DNA from: Zoogloea sp. | Lineage (GTDB): Bacteria > Pseudomonadota > Gammaproteobacteria > Burkholderiales > Rhodocyclaceae | Length of the DNA: 64,000 nt | Direction: 5' to 3' | Assembly: GCF_030157465.1 (NCBI RefSeq) | Contig: NZ_JAOAUU010000058.1 | Location: 186,001-250,000, forward strand | Shown: one piece after another, positions 46,260 to 56,614 of the stretch | How the letters are laid out: each line of letters begins with the position of its first letter | How positions within the stretch are numbered: position 1 is the first letter of the stretch | Program-made: the position numbers and the translations under genes | The notes under the pieces: model-generated | The model's input: only the letters and a program-made list of their open reading frames with translations | What the model was told of the DNA's origin: nothing | Database searches by the model: none

Positions 46260-47912
46260 TCAGGATTTTTCCTGCGCTTCGCGCATTGCGCGCTTGTTGA
46301 GCTTGCCAACGCTGGTGCGGGCCAGGCCTTCGACGAACTGCACCTGCAGCAGCACGCCGTAGCGGGACACGCCGGTGGATTCAATCAGGCGGGCGGCGAA
46401 GTTGCGGATCTCATGCTCGGTGACCTGTCCGACGCTGGCCGGCTTGAGGGTGACCTTCGCCAGCGGGCGCTCGCCCCATTTTTCGTCGGGCACGCCGATC
46501 ACCGCCACCTCGGCCACCGCCGGGTGCCGGGCCACCACGTCCTCGATCTGCAGCGACGATGTCCATTCCCCGCCGGTCTTGATCACGTCCTTGATGCGGT
46601 CGGTGATCTGCAGGTAGCCGGCCGCGTCGATGTGGCCGATGTCGCCGGTGTGGAGCAGGCCGCCCTGCCACAACCCGGCCGACGCCTCGGCGTCGTGGAG
46701 ATAGCCCTGGGTGAGCCAGGGGCTGCGCACCACCACCTCGCCCACCGAACAGCCATCGCGGGGCAGTTCGGCCAGGTTCTCGTCGACCACCCGCAGGTCC
46801 ACCAGCGGCATCGGGATGCCGGTCTTGGCGCGCAGCGCCGCCTGCTCCTCGGGCGAGGCCGCCAGCGCGGCGCCGGAAAGCTGGGCCAGGCTGAGAATGG
46901 GGCAGGTTTCGGACATGCCGTAGCCGGTAAAGGCGTCGATGCCCCGCGCCATGGCGGCGCGCGCCTGGGCCTGGGAGAGCGCCGAGCCGCCGATGATGAG
47001 CTTCCAGCGGGACAGGTCGATGACCTTGGACAGCGGATGGACCAGCAGCATGTGCAGGATGGTCGGCACACAGTGGGAGAAGGTCACGCCTTCATCGCGC
47101 ACCAGTTTGAGCAGGGTTTCCGGCACGTAGCGGCCGGGGTACACCTGCTTCAGGCCGAGCATCGTCGCCACGTAGGGCAGGCCCCAGGCGTGCACGTGGA
47201 ACATCGGGGTGATCGGCATGTAGACGTCCTCCCGGTGCAGGCGCCCCTGGACCGGCGCGTTGCCGAGGGCCGCCGCCGTCGCCAGGGTGTGCAGCACGAG
47301 CTGACGATGGCTGAAATACACGCCCTTGGGCAGACCGGTGGTGCCGGTGGTGTAAAAGGTGGTGGCCTTGGCGTTTTCGTCGAAATCGGGAAACGCGTAG
47401 TCGGGCGAGGCCGCGGCCAGCAGCGCCTCGTATTCACCGTCGAAATCCACCGGCGGCGGGCCCTCGGCCGGGGCGTCCTCGATCAGCACGAAGCGGCGCA
47501 CCGTTTCAAGCTTGCCGGCAATGGCGGCGATGATCGGCCAGAACTCGGCATTCACCAGCACCACGTCGGCGCGGGCATGGTTGAGGGTATAGAGGATCTG
47601 CTCCGGGCTGAGGCGCACATTCACCGTTTGCAGGATGGCGCCCATCATCGGCACCGCAAAAAAGCATTCGAGGTAGCGGTGGCTGTCCCAGTCCATCATC
47701 GCCACCGTTTCACCGGCCTCCACGCCCAGCCCGGCCAGCGCACTGGCCAGCCTGCCGATACGCTCGCGGAGCACCCGGTAGGTGTGGCGTCGCCCGCCCA
47801 TGTAGGTGATTTCCTGCTCCGGCGCGATGGCCAGCGGTGTGTGCAGGAGCTGCTTGATCAGGAGCGGGTAGGCGTAGGCCTCCGGCGTGTGTTCGATCAG
47901 CTTGACGGGCAT
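46260..47912 (-). CDS. AMP-forming acyl-CoA ligase (medium/long-chain type)
   Basis: 550 residues with all core adenylate-forming motifs: the P-loop TTFYTTGTTGLPKGVYFSH, GYGMSETCP, HTGDIGHID and the hinge DRIKDVIKTGGEW. The C-terminal catalytic lysine is in SVGKLNKRAM. It activates a fatty or aromatic acid as an acyl-AMP and transfers it to CoA. The sequence is of the AlkK/FadD-like group, so a medium-chain fatty acid is most likely. It is a single gene behind the nirE hairpin. Confidence 0.92.
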   Translation of the reverse strand: MPVKLIEHTPEAYAYPLLIKQLLHTPLAIAPEQEITYMGGRRHTYRVLRERIGRLASALAGLGVEAGETVAMMDWDSHRYLECFFAVPMMGAILQTVNVRLSPEQILYTLNHARADVVLVNAEFWPIIAAIAGKLETVRRFVLIEDAPAEGPPPVDFDGEYEALLAAASPDYAFPDFDENAKATTFYTTGTTGLPKGVYFSHRQLVLHTLATAAALGNAPVQGRLHREDVYMPITPMFHVHAWGLPYVATMLGLKQVYPGRYVPETLLKLVRDEGVTFSHCVPTILHMLLVHPLSKVIDLSRWKLIIGGSALSQAQARAAMARGIDAFTGYGMSETCPILSLAQLSGAALAASPEEQAALRAKTGIPMPLVDLRVVDENLAELPRDGCSVGEVVVRSPWLTQGYLHDAEASAGLWQGGLLHTGDIGHIDAAGYLQITDRIKDVIKTGGEWTSSLQIEDVVARHPAVAEVAVIGVPDEKWGERPLAKVTLKPASVGQVTEHEIRNFAARLIESTGVSRYGVLLQVQFVEGLARTSVGKLNKRAMREAQEKS

Positions 47913-47997
47913 GGAGAGGCCCTCCCTTTGTTATCGTTTTGTGAAGGGCGATCAGCTTAACAGGGCGGCCCGCCTGCCGGACACCGCGACGTACACG

Positions 47998-48026
47998 GCC
48001 AGAGGCCGCCCGTGGCGGCCTCTGGC
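47998..48026. terminator. Perfect 13-bp hairpin after nirE
   Basis: GCCAGAGGCCGCC and GGCGGCCTCTGGC pair fully around CGT. It begins 21 bases after the nirE stop when read leftwards. There is no T run, so it is a likely but atypical stop or 3'-end stabiliser. Confidence 0.55.
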
Positions 48027-48046
48027 GACACCGGATCACTATGGGT

Positions 48047-48934
48047 TCAGGCCGTGGTGCTGGCCCCGGTAAACCACGCCAGCCTGGCGGCCAGGCTCAC
48101 CACTTCGCCAATGATCAGCAGGGCGGGCGGATGGATGCCGGCCGCCGCGGCGATTTCGGGCAGGGTTTCGAGGGTGCCGGTCACCACCCGCTGGCTCGGC
48201 AGCGTGCCGTTTTCGACGAGTGCCGCCGGGGTGTCTGCGCCGCGGCCGTGGCGGATCATGGCCTCGCAATGGGATTGCAACATGCCGACGCCCATGTAGA
48301 TCACCGCGGTCTGGTGCGGCCGGGCGAGGGCCGTCCAGTCGAGCGCGGATTCGCCGGCGCGGCGGTGGCCGGTGGCAAACACCACCGACTGGGCGTAATC
48401 CCGGTGGGTGAGCGGAATGCCGGCATAGGCGCCGGCCCCGCAGGCCGCGGTGATGCCGGGCACCACTTCAAACGGAATGCCGGCCGCCAGCAGTTCTTCG
48501 AGTTCCTCGCCACCACGGCCGAAGATGAAGGGGTCGCCCCCCTTGAGGCGCACCACCTGCCGGCCTTCACGGGCAAGGCGCACCAGCAGCTGGTTGATCT
48601 CCTCCTGGGGCACCGTGTGATGGCCGGATTCCTTGCCCACGTAGATGCGCTCGGCGGCCGGATTGACCAGCGCGAGCACCCCTTCACTGACCAGGTGGTC
48701 GAGCACCAGCACGTCGGCCCGGGACAGCAGGCGCGCGGCGCGCAGCGTCAGCAGCTCCGGGTCGCCGGGGCCGGCCCCCACAAGGGCAACCCGGCCGGTG
48801 GCAGCGGCACCCGACAGCGCCGGGCGGGCCACATCGGGCACGCTGCCCCGGTGAGCACCGATCAACTGGTCCAGGAAGGCGCGCAAGGCGCCGGCGGCAG
48901 GCATTTCAAGAGCGACAGAGACGGGCGGCGGCAT
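48047..48934 (-). CDS. nirE: Uroporphyrinogen-III C-methyltransferase NirE/CobA-type
   Basis: 295 residues. The SAM-binding [14 protein letters not shown]-type loop reads [15 protein letters not shown], and the second motif is [13 protein letters not shown]. It methylates uroporphyrinogen III at C2 and C7 to precorrin-2, the entry to heme d1, siroheme and cobalamin. Divergent placement from nirS favours the NirE role, though it also can feed the cobalamin genes at 59-64 kb. ATG 48934 is preferred; an internal ATG 30 bases later is possible. The two share an FNR/DNR-type box on the nirS side. Confidence 0.9.
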   Translation of the reverse strand: MPPPVSVALEMPAAGALRAFLDQLIGAHRGSVPDVARPALSGAAATGRVALVGAGPGDPELLTLRAARLLSRADVLVLDHLVSEGVLALVNPAAERIYVGKESGHHTVPQEEINQLLVRLAREGRQVVRLKGGDPFIFGRGGEELEELLAAGIPFEVVPGITAACGAGAYAGIPLTHRDYAQSVVFATGHRRAGESALDWTALARPHQTAVIYMGVGMLQSHCEAMIRHGRGADTPAALVENGTLPSQRVVTGTLETLPEIAAAAGIHPPALLIIGEVVSLAARLAWFTGASTTA

Positions 48935-48992
48935 GGCGGGAGATCCGGAATCATGACGGCCGAAATCTAACAGTCGTATCGCGTTTTCGAAC

Positions 48993-49006
48993 TTGACCCC
49001 TGTCAA
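48993..49006. promoter_or_regulatory. FNR/DNR-type box upstream of nirS
   Basis: TTGACCCCTGTCAA is a perfect inverted repeat of TTGAC around four bases, 83 bases before nirS and 59 bases before the divergent nirE start. It fits the anaerobic CRP/FNR (FNR, ANR, DNR/NNR) consensus. It likely turns on nirS under low oxygen and nitric oxide. Confidence 0.85.
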
Positions 49007-49044
49007 GGAAGGGTAATGGCTGCCGGGCGCACTCTTCGCCGTAA

Positions 49045-50820
<1,776 letters not shown>

Positions 50821-50887
50821 TCGTCGCTGACCGCTGCCGTCAGGCCCTGTGCCTGCCGGCAGCTTTCTGCTTGAAAAGGAGAAAACC

Positions 50888-51205
50888 ATGAAATATTCGA
50901 TGATTCTCGCCGCCCTGCTCGCCACCGCCGCCAGCGGCAGCGCCCTCGCCGCCGACCCGGCCGCCGCCGCCCAGAAGGCCGGCTGCATGGCCTGTCACGC
51001 GATGGACAAGAAGCTCGTCGGCCCGGCCTTCAAGGACATCGCCGCCAAGTACAAGGGCCAGGGCGACGCCGTGGCCAAGCTCAGCGACAAGGTTCGCAAG
51101 GGCGGCTCCGGCGTGTGGGGCCCGATCCCGATGTCGCCCAACCCCGTCGAAAAGATCAGCGACGGCGACCTGAAGGATGTCGTGAGCTGGATTCTGAAGG
51201 GCTGA
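50888..51205 (+). CDS. nirM: Cytochrome c551/c552 NirM
   Basis: 105 residues. The signal peptide ends ASGSALA (21); the heme site is CMACH at 33-37 and the Met ligand lies in WGPIPMSPNP. This is the small class I cytochrome c551 that donates electrons to NirS. A clean AAAGGAGA precedes the ATG, 67 bases after the nirS stop. A UUCG-loop hairpin follows. The gene completes the first forward nir transcript. Confidence 0.95.
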   Translation: MKYSMILAALLATAASGSALAADPAAAAQKAGCMACHAMDKKLVGPAFKDIAAKYKGQGDAVAKLSDKVRKGGSGVWGPIPMSPNPVEKISDGDLKDVVSWILKG

Positions 51206-51228
51206 AAAGAGCGCGGATCAAGGTAGCT

Positions 51229-51254
51229 GCAGGGGCGACTTCGGTCGCCCCTGC
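51229..51254. terminator. Perfect 11-bp hairpin with UUCG loop after nirM
   Basis: GCAGGGGCGAC and GTCGCCCCTGC pair fully around TTCG, 24 bases past nirM. There is no strong T run. Its core is the same sequence as the repeat at 6651-6674, so it may be a dispersed repeat that also ends transcription. Confidence 0.6.
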
Positions 51255-51331
51255 GCGCATTCAATCACAGGCAAGCCGTTGATCAGCGTCCGCGGGTGGC
51301 TGACGCCGCCCCCACAAGTCGCCCGGCATTC

Positions 51332-51345
51332 TTGACACCCATCAA
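51332..51345. promoter_or_regulatory. FNR/DNR-type box upstream of nirC
   Basis: TTGACACCCATCAA matches TTGAY-N4-RTCAA with both half-sites intact. It lies 55 bases before the nirC start, so the heme d1 genes have their own anaerobic promoter separate from nirSM. Confidence 0.85.
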
Positions 51346-51399
51346 TGCCCGCGCCGGCAGGCCGACCTACTGTGTCGGCGTTGCCTGAAGGAGTTCGTG

Positions 51400-51750
51400 A
51401 TGGATCGTCCGCTGTTGCTCCACGTGGCCGTGCTGCTCGGCCTCACCGCCCTCGCGGTGAGCGCTGCCCAGTCCGCCGAACCGCCCCAGCCCGACCCCGC
51501 GCGCCAGCAGGCGCTGGTCCACATGGTTCGCCAGGATTGCGGCTCCTGCCACGGCATGCGCCTCACCGGCGGCCTCGGCCCGGCCCTCACCCCCGAGCGG
51601 CTCGCCGAATGGCCCGACGACTCCCTCGTCGCCACCATCATCCACGGCCGCCCCGGCACCGCCATGCCCGGCTGGGAGCGCTTCCTGAACGAATCCGAAG
51701 CCGGCTGGATCGTCGCCCGGCTCAAACAGGGCTTCCCGCCCCTCGACTGA
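51400..51750 (+). CDS. nirC: Cytochrome c NirC
   Basis: 116 residues. A signal peptide is followed by one heme site, CGSCH at 47-51, and a later Met in GTAMPGW. NirC is the small cytochrome placed first in heme d1 operons; it can donate electrons to NirS or assist the last d1 maturation step. AAGGAG lies 7 bases before ATG 51400. A GTG three bases earlier is less likely. It is followed two bases later by nirF. Confidence 0.92.
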   Translation: MDRPLLLHVAVLLGLTALAVSAAQSAEPPQPDPARQQALVHMVRQDCGSCHGMRLTGGLGPALTPERLAEWPDDSLVATIIHGRPGTAMPGWERFLNESEAGWIVARLKQGFPPLD

Positions 51751-51752
51751 CC

Positions 51753-52928
51753 ATGCGCCTCGCTGCCCTGATTCCCGCCTTCGCCCTCGGCCTTGCCGCC
51801 TGCGCCAGCACGCCCCCCGACGCCGTGCGCGGCACCGGCGATCTGGGCGTCGTCATCGAGCGCGCCGCCGGCCGCGTGCAGGTCATCGAGCACAGCCACA
51901 ACACCCGCCTCGGCACCATCGCCGGCCTCGGCGATCTCTCCCACGCCCACGTGGCTTTCTCGCGCGATGCGCGCTACGCCTACGTTTTCGGGCGTGACGG
52001 CGGCCTCACCAAGGTCGATCTGCTCACCCGCCGCATCGACAAACGCGTCATCCAGGCCGGCAACTCCATCGGCGGCTCCGTCTCGCAAAATGGCAAGCTG
52101 GTCGTCGCCCAGAACTACGAACCCGGCGGCATCAAGGCCTTCGACGCCGACACCCTCGAACTGCTCGCCGACGTGCCCGCCGAATACGCCCCCGGCAAGT
52201 TCTCCCGCGTCGTAGGCCTGGCCGACGTGTCCGGCCAGCGCTTCGTTTACGCCCTCTTCGACGCCAACGAAATCCGCGTCACCGATTTCTCCGACCCGAA
52301 AAATCCCGTCACCACCCGCTACCCCGCCGGCAAGCAGCCCTACGACGGCCTCGTCACCCCCGACGGCCGCTACTTCCTGGCCGGCCTGTTCGGCGAGGAC
52401 GGCATCTCGCTGCTCGACCTCTGGAAACCCGAGGCCGGCGCCAGAAAGATCCTCGCAGGCTACGGCCGCGGCGAAGAAAAGCTGCCGGTCTTCAAGATGC
52501 CCCACCTGCGCGGCTGGTCGCTGGCCGCAGGGCAAGCCTGGCTGCCCGCCATCGGCCGCCACGAAGTGCTCGTCGCCGACGCCGGAACGTGGGCCGAAAC
52601 CGGCCGCATCCCGGTCAAGGGCCAGCCGGTCTTCGTCATGGCGCGCCCCGACGGCCGCCAGATCTGGGTCAACTTCGCCTTCCCGGACAACGAATGGGTC
52701 CAGGTCATCGACACCGTCGACAAGCGCGTCGTGCACACCTTCAGCCCCGGCAAGGCCGTGCTGCACATGGAATTCACCCCCCGCGGCGAAAACGTCTGGC
52801 TCTCCTCGCGGGACAGCAACCGGGTCAGCGTCGTCGACACCGCCACCTTCGCCGTCCGCAAGGAACTCCCCGCCGACGCCCCGTCGGGCATCTTCTTCAC
52901 CTCGCGCGCCCAGCGGATCGGATTCTGA
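51753..52928 (+). CDS. nirF: Heme d1 biosynthesis protein NirF
   Basis: 391 residues. A lipobox, LAACAS, places the lipidated Cys at about residue 16, as in many NirF proteins. The rest is an eight-bladed propeller resembling the NirS d1 domain (GDLGVVIERAAGRVQVIEHS; AQNYEPGGIKAFD). NirF converts dihydro-heme d12 intermediates late in the pathway in the periplasm. The stop of nirC and the start are two bases apart. The spacing to nirDL is a single base. Confidence 0.95.
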   Translation: MRLAALIPAFALGLAACASTPPDAVRGTGDLGVVIERAAGRVQVIEHSHNTRLGTIAGLGDLSHAHVAFSRDARYAYVFGRDGGLTKVDLLTRRIDKRVIQAGNSIGGSVSQNGKLVVAQNYEPGGIKAFDADTLELLADVPAEYAPGKFSRVVGLADVSGQRFVYALFDANEIRVTDFSDPKNPVTTRYPAGKQPYDGLVTPDGRYFLAGLFGEDGISLLDLWKPEAGARKILAGYGRGEEKLPVFKMPHLRGWSLAAGQAWLPAIGRHEVLVADAGTWAETGRIPVKGQPVFVMARPDGRQIWVNFAFPDNEWVQVIDTVDKRVVHTFSPGKAVLHMEFTPRGENVWLSSRDSNRVSVVDTATFAVRKELPADAPSGIFFTSRAQRIGF

Positions 52929-52929
52929 G

Positions 52930-53958
52930 ATGAGCGCCACCCTCGCCGACAGCCTCGACTTTCGCCTGCTCAACGACTTCCAGCGCGGCTTTCCGCTGGT
53001 CACCGAACCCTGGGCGGCCCTCGGCGGGCAGCTCGGCTGCGGCGCCGGCACCGTTCTCGCCCGCCTCGCCGCGCTGCAGGCCGACGCCAAGATCAGCCGC
53101 GTCGGGCCGGTGTTCGCCCCCAACCGCATCGGCGCCAGCACCCTGGCCGCCATGGCCGTGCCGGTGGCCGACCTGCCCCGCGTCGCCGCCATCGTCAGCG
53201 CCTTTCCCGGCGTCAATCACAACTACCGCCGCGAGCACCGCTACAACCTGTGGTTCGTGGCCAGCGCCCCCGACGAAAGCGCCCTCGCCCTGTCCCTCGA
53301 CGCCATGGGCCGCGCCACCGGCTGCCCGCCCATCGCGCTGCCGCTGCTAGAGGAATTCCACATCGACCTCGGCTTCGATCTGGCCAACGGGCGCCGCACC
53401 CGCCACGCCGTCGGCCCGGCCATGCCCCGCCGCCAGCTCGCCGCCGCCGACTGGCGCCTCATCGACGCCCTCCACGACGGCCTGCCGTGGCTTGCCCGCC
53501 CCTACCAGGCCATCGGCGAGGCCTGCGGACGAACCGAAGCCGACGTCATCCAGACCCTCGCCGGATGGCTCGCCGACGGCACCCTGCGCCGCTTCGGCGT
53601 GGTCGTGCGGCACCGCGAACTCGGCTACCGGGCCAACGCCATGTGCGTGTGGGCCGTGCCCTGCGAGGTGGTCAGCCGCCTCGGCCACGCCCTCGCCAGC
53701 CACGACGGCGTCAGCCTGTGCTATCGCCGCAGCAGCCCCGGCCCCGAGTGGCCCTACACCCTTTTCTGCATGATCCACGGCCAGTCCCGCGATGCCGTCG
53801 ACGCGCGCCGCGCCGAACTCGCCCACGCCGTCGGGCTCACCGCCTTCCCGTCGGCGGTGCTGTTCTCCACCGACTGCTACAAGCAATGCGGCGCCCGCTA
53901 CACGGCCCCGCAAACACTGCCGGCAGGCCGCGACACCCGCCCCGGCCTCGCCGCATGA
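52930..53958 (+). CDS. nirDL: NirD-NirL fusion, siroheme decarboxylase subunit
   Basis: 342 residues made of two AsnC/Lrp-like units. The first (1-160) carries the NHNYRREHRYNLWF motif typical of NirD/NirG. The second (about 170-330) carries VSLCYRRSSPGPEWPYTLF, typical of NirL/NirH. Each unit starts with a degenerate helix-turn-helix. The pair decarboxylates siroheme to didecarboxysiroheme with NirG and NirH. Fused NirDL is known in some denitrifiers. The C-terminal 20 residues are extra. ATGA overlap with nirG. Confidence 0.93.
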   Translation: MSATLADSLDFRLLNDFQRGFPLVTEPWAALGGQLGCGAGTVLARLAALQADAKISRVGPVFAPNRIGASTLAAMAVPVADLPRVAAIVSAFPGVNHNYRREHRYNLWFVASAPDESALALSLDAMGRATGCPPIALPLLEEFHIDLGFDLANGRRTRHAVGPAMPRRQLAAADWRLIDALHDGLPWLARPYQAIGEACGRTEADVIQTLAGWLADGTLRRFGVVVRHRELGYRANAMCVWAVPCEVVSRLGHALASHDGVSLCYRRSSPGPEWPYTLFCMIHGQSRDAVDARRAELAHAVGLTAFPSAVLFSTDCYKQCGARYTAPQTLPAGRDTRPGLAA

Positions 53959-54422
53959 GCCGCCCCGCCCCCACCAGCCTCGACGAACTCGACCGGCGCA
54001 TCATCAACGCCCTGCAAGGCGGCTTTCCCATCGTCGACGAACCCTACTGGGAAGTCGCCGCAAGCCTCGGCACCACCGAAACCGAACTCCTGGCCCGCAT
54101 CCAGCGGATGCTCGAAGCCCGCGTGCTGACCCGCTTCGGGCCCATGTTCCAGATCGAACGCCTCGGCGGCCGCTTCGTGCTGGCGGCGCTGGCCGTGCCC
54201 GAAGAGCGCTTTTCTGACGTCACCGAGCGCGTCAACGCCCTGCCGGAAGTCGCCCACAACTATCGCCGGGAGCACGCGCTCAACATGTGGTTCGTGCTCG
54301 CCACCGAAACCCCCGACGGCATCGAAGCCGCCACCCGCCGCATCGAGGCCGACACCGGGCTGAAGGTTTTCGCCTTTCCCAAGCTGCAGGAGTTCTTTGT
54401 GGACATGAGGCTGAAGGCATGA
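53955..54422 (+). CDS. nirG: Siroheme decarboxylase subunit NirG
   Basis: 155 residues, one AsnC-like unit. AHNYRREHALNMWFVLA marks the D/G type. A DNA-binding-type helix-turn-helix (PYWEVAASLGTTETELL) is conserved in shape, but family members work as enzymes. It overlaps nirDL and nirH by 4 bases each, so translation of the set is coupled. It may pair with NirH in the decarboxylase complex. Confidence 0.92.
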   Translation: MSRPAPTSLDELDRRIINALQGGFPIVDEPYWEVAASLGTTETELLARIQRMLEARVLTRFGPMFQIERLGGRFVLAALAVPEERFSDVTERVNALPEVAHNYRREHALNMWFVLATETPDGIEAATRRIEADTGLKVFAFPKLQEFFVDMRLKA

Positions 54423-54916
54423 CCACAACAGCCCTTCCCGACGAGTTCGACCGCCGCCTGATCATCGCCACCCAGGCCGGCCTGCCGCTGGTGCCGCGGC
54501 CCTACGACCTGCTGGCCGAACAGCTCGGCGTGAGCGCCGAGGTAGTCAAGGCGCGCCTCGCCGCCATGCTCGAATCCGGCCGCATCCGCCGCATCGGCGC
54601 CGTGCCCAACCACTACGCCATCGGCTACACCGCCAACGGCATGTCGGTGTGGGACGTGGACGACGCCCACATTGCCCGGCTCGGCGAAACCATCGGCAAG
54701 CTCGACTTCGTCACCCACTGCTACGAACGCCCGCGCGCCCTGCCCGACTGGCCCTACAACCTGTTCGCGATGGTGCATGGCCACGACCGCGCCACGGTGC
54801 TGGCCCACATCGACGAAATCGCCGCCCTCCTCGGCCCCGACTGCCGCCGGCACGACGTCCTGTTTTCCACCGCCATCCTCAAGAAAACCGGCCTGCGCAT
54901 CGGCAACGACGGCTGA
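54419..54916 (+). CDS. nirH: Siroheme decarboxylase subunit NirH
   Basis: 165 residues, one AsnC-like unit with VTHCYERPRALPDWPYNLFA, the L/H-type signature. It completes the four siroheme decarboxylase domains (D, L, G, H) encoded here. It is the last gene of the operon. The radical SAM enzyme NirJ, which usually follows, is absent and the next gene lies on the opposite strand. Confidence 0.92.
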   Translation: MTTTALPDEFDRRLIIATQAGLPLVPRPYDLLAEQLGVSAEVVKARLAAMLESGRIRRIGAVPNHYAIGYTANGMSVWDVDDAHIARLGETIGKLDFVTHCYERPRALPDWPYNLFAMVHGHDRATVLAHIDEIAALLGPDCRRHDVLFSTAILKKTGLRIGNDG

Positions 54917-54927
54917 CCGGCCGGATT

Positions 54928-55809
54928 TCAGCCCTCCAGCCGCTTCACCAGCGTAAACACCGCCCGGTGCGTGGGCGCGTCGGCGCCGTGGCGGCGGGCC
55001 ATGTCCAGAAAAACACCGGTGATCGCGTCGATCTCGGTGCGGCGCCCGGCCTCCACGTCCTGCAGCATGCTGGCCCGGTTGGCGCCGGTGGCAAGGGCCA
55101 CCGCCACCACCCGCTCGCGGGCGGCCGCGGCGTCGAGGGGCAGGCCTTCGGCGCGCAGCACCGGCCAGGCTTCATCCACCAGCGCGTCGAGCAGGCGGCG
55201 ATGCGGCGGGGCCACCAGCGCCCCGTTGGTCACCCGAAAGATCGCCGCCAGCGGGTTGATCGCCAGGTTCATCAGCAACTTGACGAGACGCGCAGCCACG
55301 ATGTCAGGCTCGATCCGGGCCTTGAAACCCGCCCGCTGCAGCATCGAGGCCACCGCCTCGAAGCCCGGCGGCAGCAGTGTTTCGCCCGCCCCCGAAGGCT
55401 GCACCCGCAGCCCGTCGCGAAACGCCCCCTCGGTGGTGATGCCCTGCCCGGCCGGCACGTCGCCGCAGACCGCGCGCAGCACGTCTCCGGTCAGCCCGTT
55501 CTGCAGCGACACCACGCCGCACGGCCCCATCGCCAGTGCCGTGCGGGCCGCCTCCGCGGTGTCGCCGGCCTTGACCAGCACGATCACCCAGTCGGCCCCG
55601 GGCAGCGCGTCCGGCCCGAAGGCATCCGGCCGAAACCTCACCCCGCCCACCTCGACCCCGGCCCGTAACTCCGCGGCCCGCGCCGCGCTGCGCGCGATCA
55701 CCGCCACCGGCCCCAGCGCCGCCAGCCGCGCGGCAAAGTTCAGCCCAAGGGCGCCGGCGCCGACGATGGCGAGGGGATAGCGGGCGGGGGATACAGGATT
55801 CGGAGTCAT
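54928..55809 (-). CDS. Ketopantoate reductase family protein (PanE/ApbA)
   Basis: 293 residues. The NADPH-binding GAGALG is at 17-22. The substrate half has KLLMNLAINPLAAI, with the catalytic Lys and Asn of the family, and a later conserved ...ASMLQDVEAGRRTEID, the PanE C-terminal signature. It would reduce 2-dehydropantoate to pantoate in CoA synthesis; paralogues can act on other 2-oxo acids, so the symbol is left empty. It ends convergent with nirH, 11 bases away. Confidence 0.88.
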   Translation of the reverse strand: MTPNPVSPARYPLAIVGAGALGLNFAARLAALGPVAVIARSAARAAELRAGVEVGGVRFRPDAFGPDALPGADWVIVLVKAGDTAEAARTALAMGPCGVVSLQNGLTGDVLRAVCGDVPAGQGITTEGAFRDGLRVQPSGAGETLLPPGFEAVASMLQRAGFKARIEPDIVAARLVKLLMNLAINPLAAIFRVTNGALVAPPHRRLLDALVDEAWPVLRAEGLPLDAAAARERVVAVALATGANRASMLQDVEAGRRTEIDAITGVFLDMARRHGADAPTHRAVFTLVKRLEG

Positions 55810-55849
55810 CGATAAGGAGGCAACAACAGGAACTGCAAGGCCAGCCGGA

Positions 55850-56527
55850 TCAATCGCCCGGCATGGCGGAAACCGTCAGCCGGCTGCCCTGCTGGACGAG
55901 GCGGAAATGCCTGAGCACGTTCATCCCGAGCAGGGCGGTGTCGCCGATGTCCGGCATCACCGCCACCTTGGCGTTCTTGAGTTCGAAGCCACCAAAGCGG
56001 ATCGCCGGCACCCGGGCGACGCAGCCTTCGGTGGTGCCGTTGGCGGTACTGAAAGTTTCGCGCCGGCAACAGCCCGGCTCGCCAGCGGCGCTCAGGTCGA
56101 AACCGATAGCCGAACATTCACGAATGCCGATGCGCTGGCCCAGGCTGCTCGGGATCGAGGTCAGGCTGGCGCCGGTATCCACGATGAAACGCGCCGGCTG
56201 CGAGGCCACCCAGCCCGTCACTTCGTAATGCCCGCTGCGGCCAAGCCGCAGTTCCAGCGCGTCGCCGTTCATCACCTGGACCGCCGTGCTGCCCCGCGAC
56301 ACCGACACCCAGTAGCTGGCCGCCAGCGTGCCCAGCCCGATGAAGGCCGTCCAGAACAGCGCCGGCAGCAGCCAGCCTCCCGACGCGGTGCCGGCCGGCG
56401 CCGCGCTGCGCTTGCCCACCGTGAGGCGGGCCTTGACGTCGAGCAGTCGCTGCTCCTTGTCGCTTTCGGGCCGGATAAAGCGCCCTGCCGCCTGCTTTTG
56501 CACGTTGTCCCGGTCATCCACCGACAT
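55850..56527 (-). CDS. Membrane-anchored retropepsin-like aspartic protease
   Basis: 225 residues. A membrane helix at about 50-72 (WLLPALFWTAFIGLGTLAAS) is followed by a periplasmic aspartyl-protease domain. The active-site motif is RFIVDTGASLTSIP near residue 116, and TALLGMNVL is the second conserved element. This is the clan AA TIGR02281-like group, which works as a dimer. Three Cys near ECSAIGF and GCCRRE are unusual for the family and may form disulfides. The substrate is unknown. Confidence 0.85.
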   Translation of the reverse strand: MSVDDRDNVQKQAAGRFIRPESDKEQRLLDVKARLTVGKRSAAPAGTASGGWLLPALFWTAFIGLGTLAASYWVSVSRGSTAVQVMNGDALELRLGRSGHYEVTGWVASQPARFIVDTGASLTSIPSSLGQRIGIRECSAIGFDLSAAGEPGCCRRETFSTANGTTEGCVARVPAIRFGGFELKNAKVAVMPDIGDTALLGMNVLRHFRLVQQGSRLTVSAMPGD

Positions 56528-56614
56528 TCCGTTTGCTCCATTCCGTTACCGACCACAGCCCACAATATGCACCTCAAAAGCGCCTCGGAGTTCACCGCCA
56601 CAGGCGGGGCCGGC

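Noticed and set aside
51342-53216. Open frame of about 620 codons opposite nirC, nirF and nirDL
   Set aside because: Antisense to clearly identified nir genes, low complexity, and would conflict with the FNR-type box.
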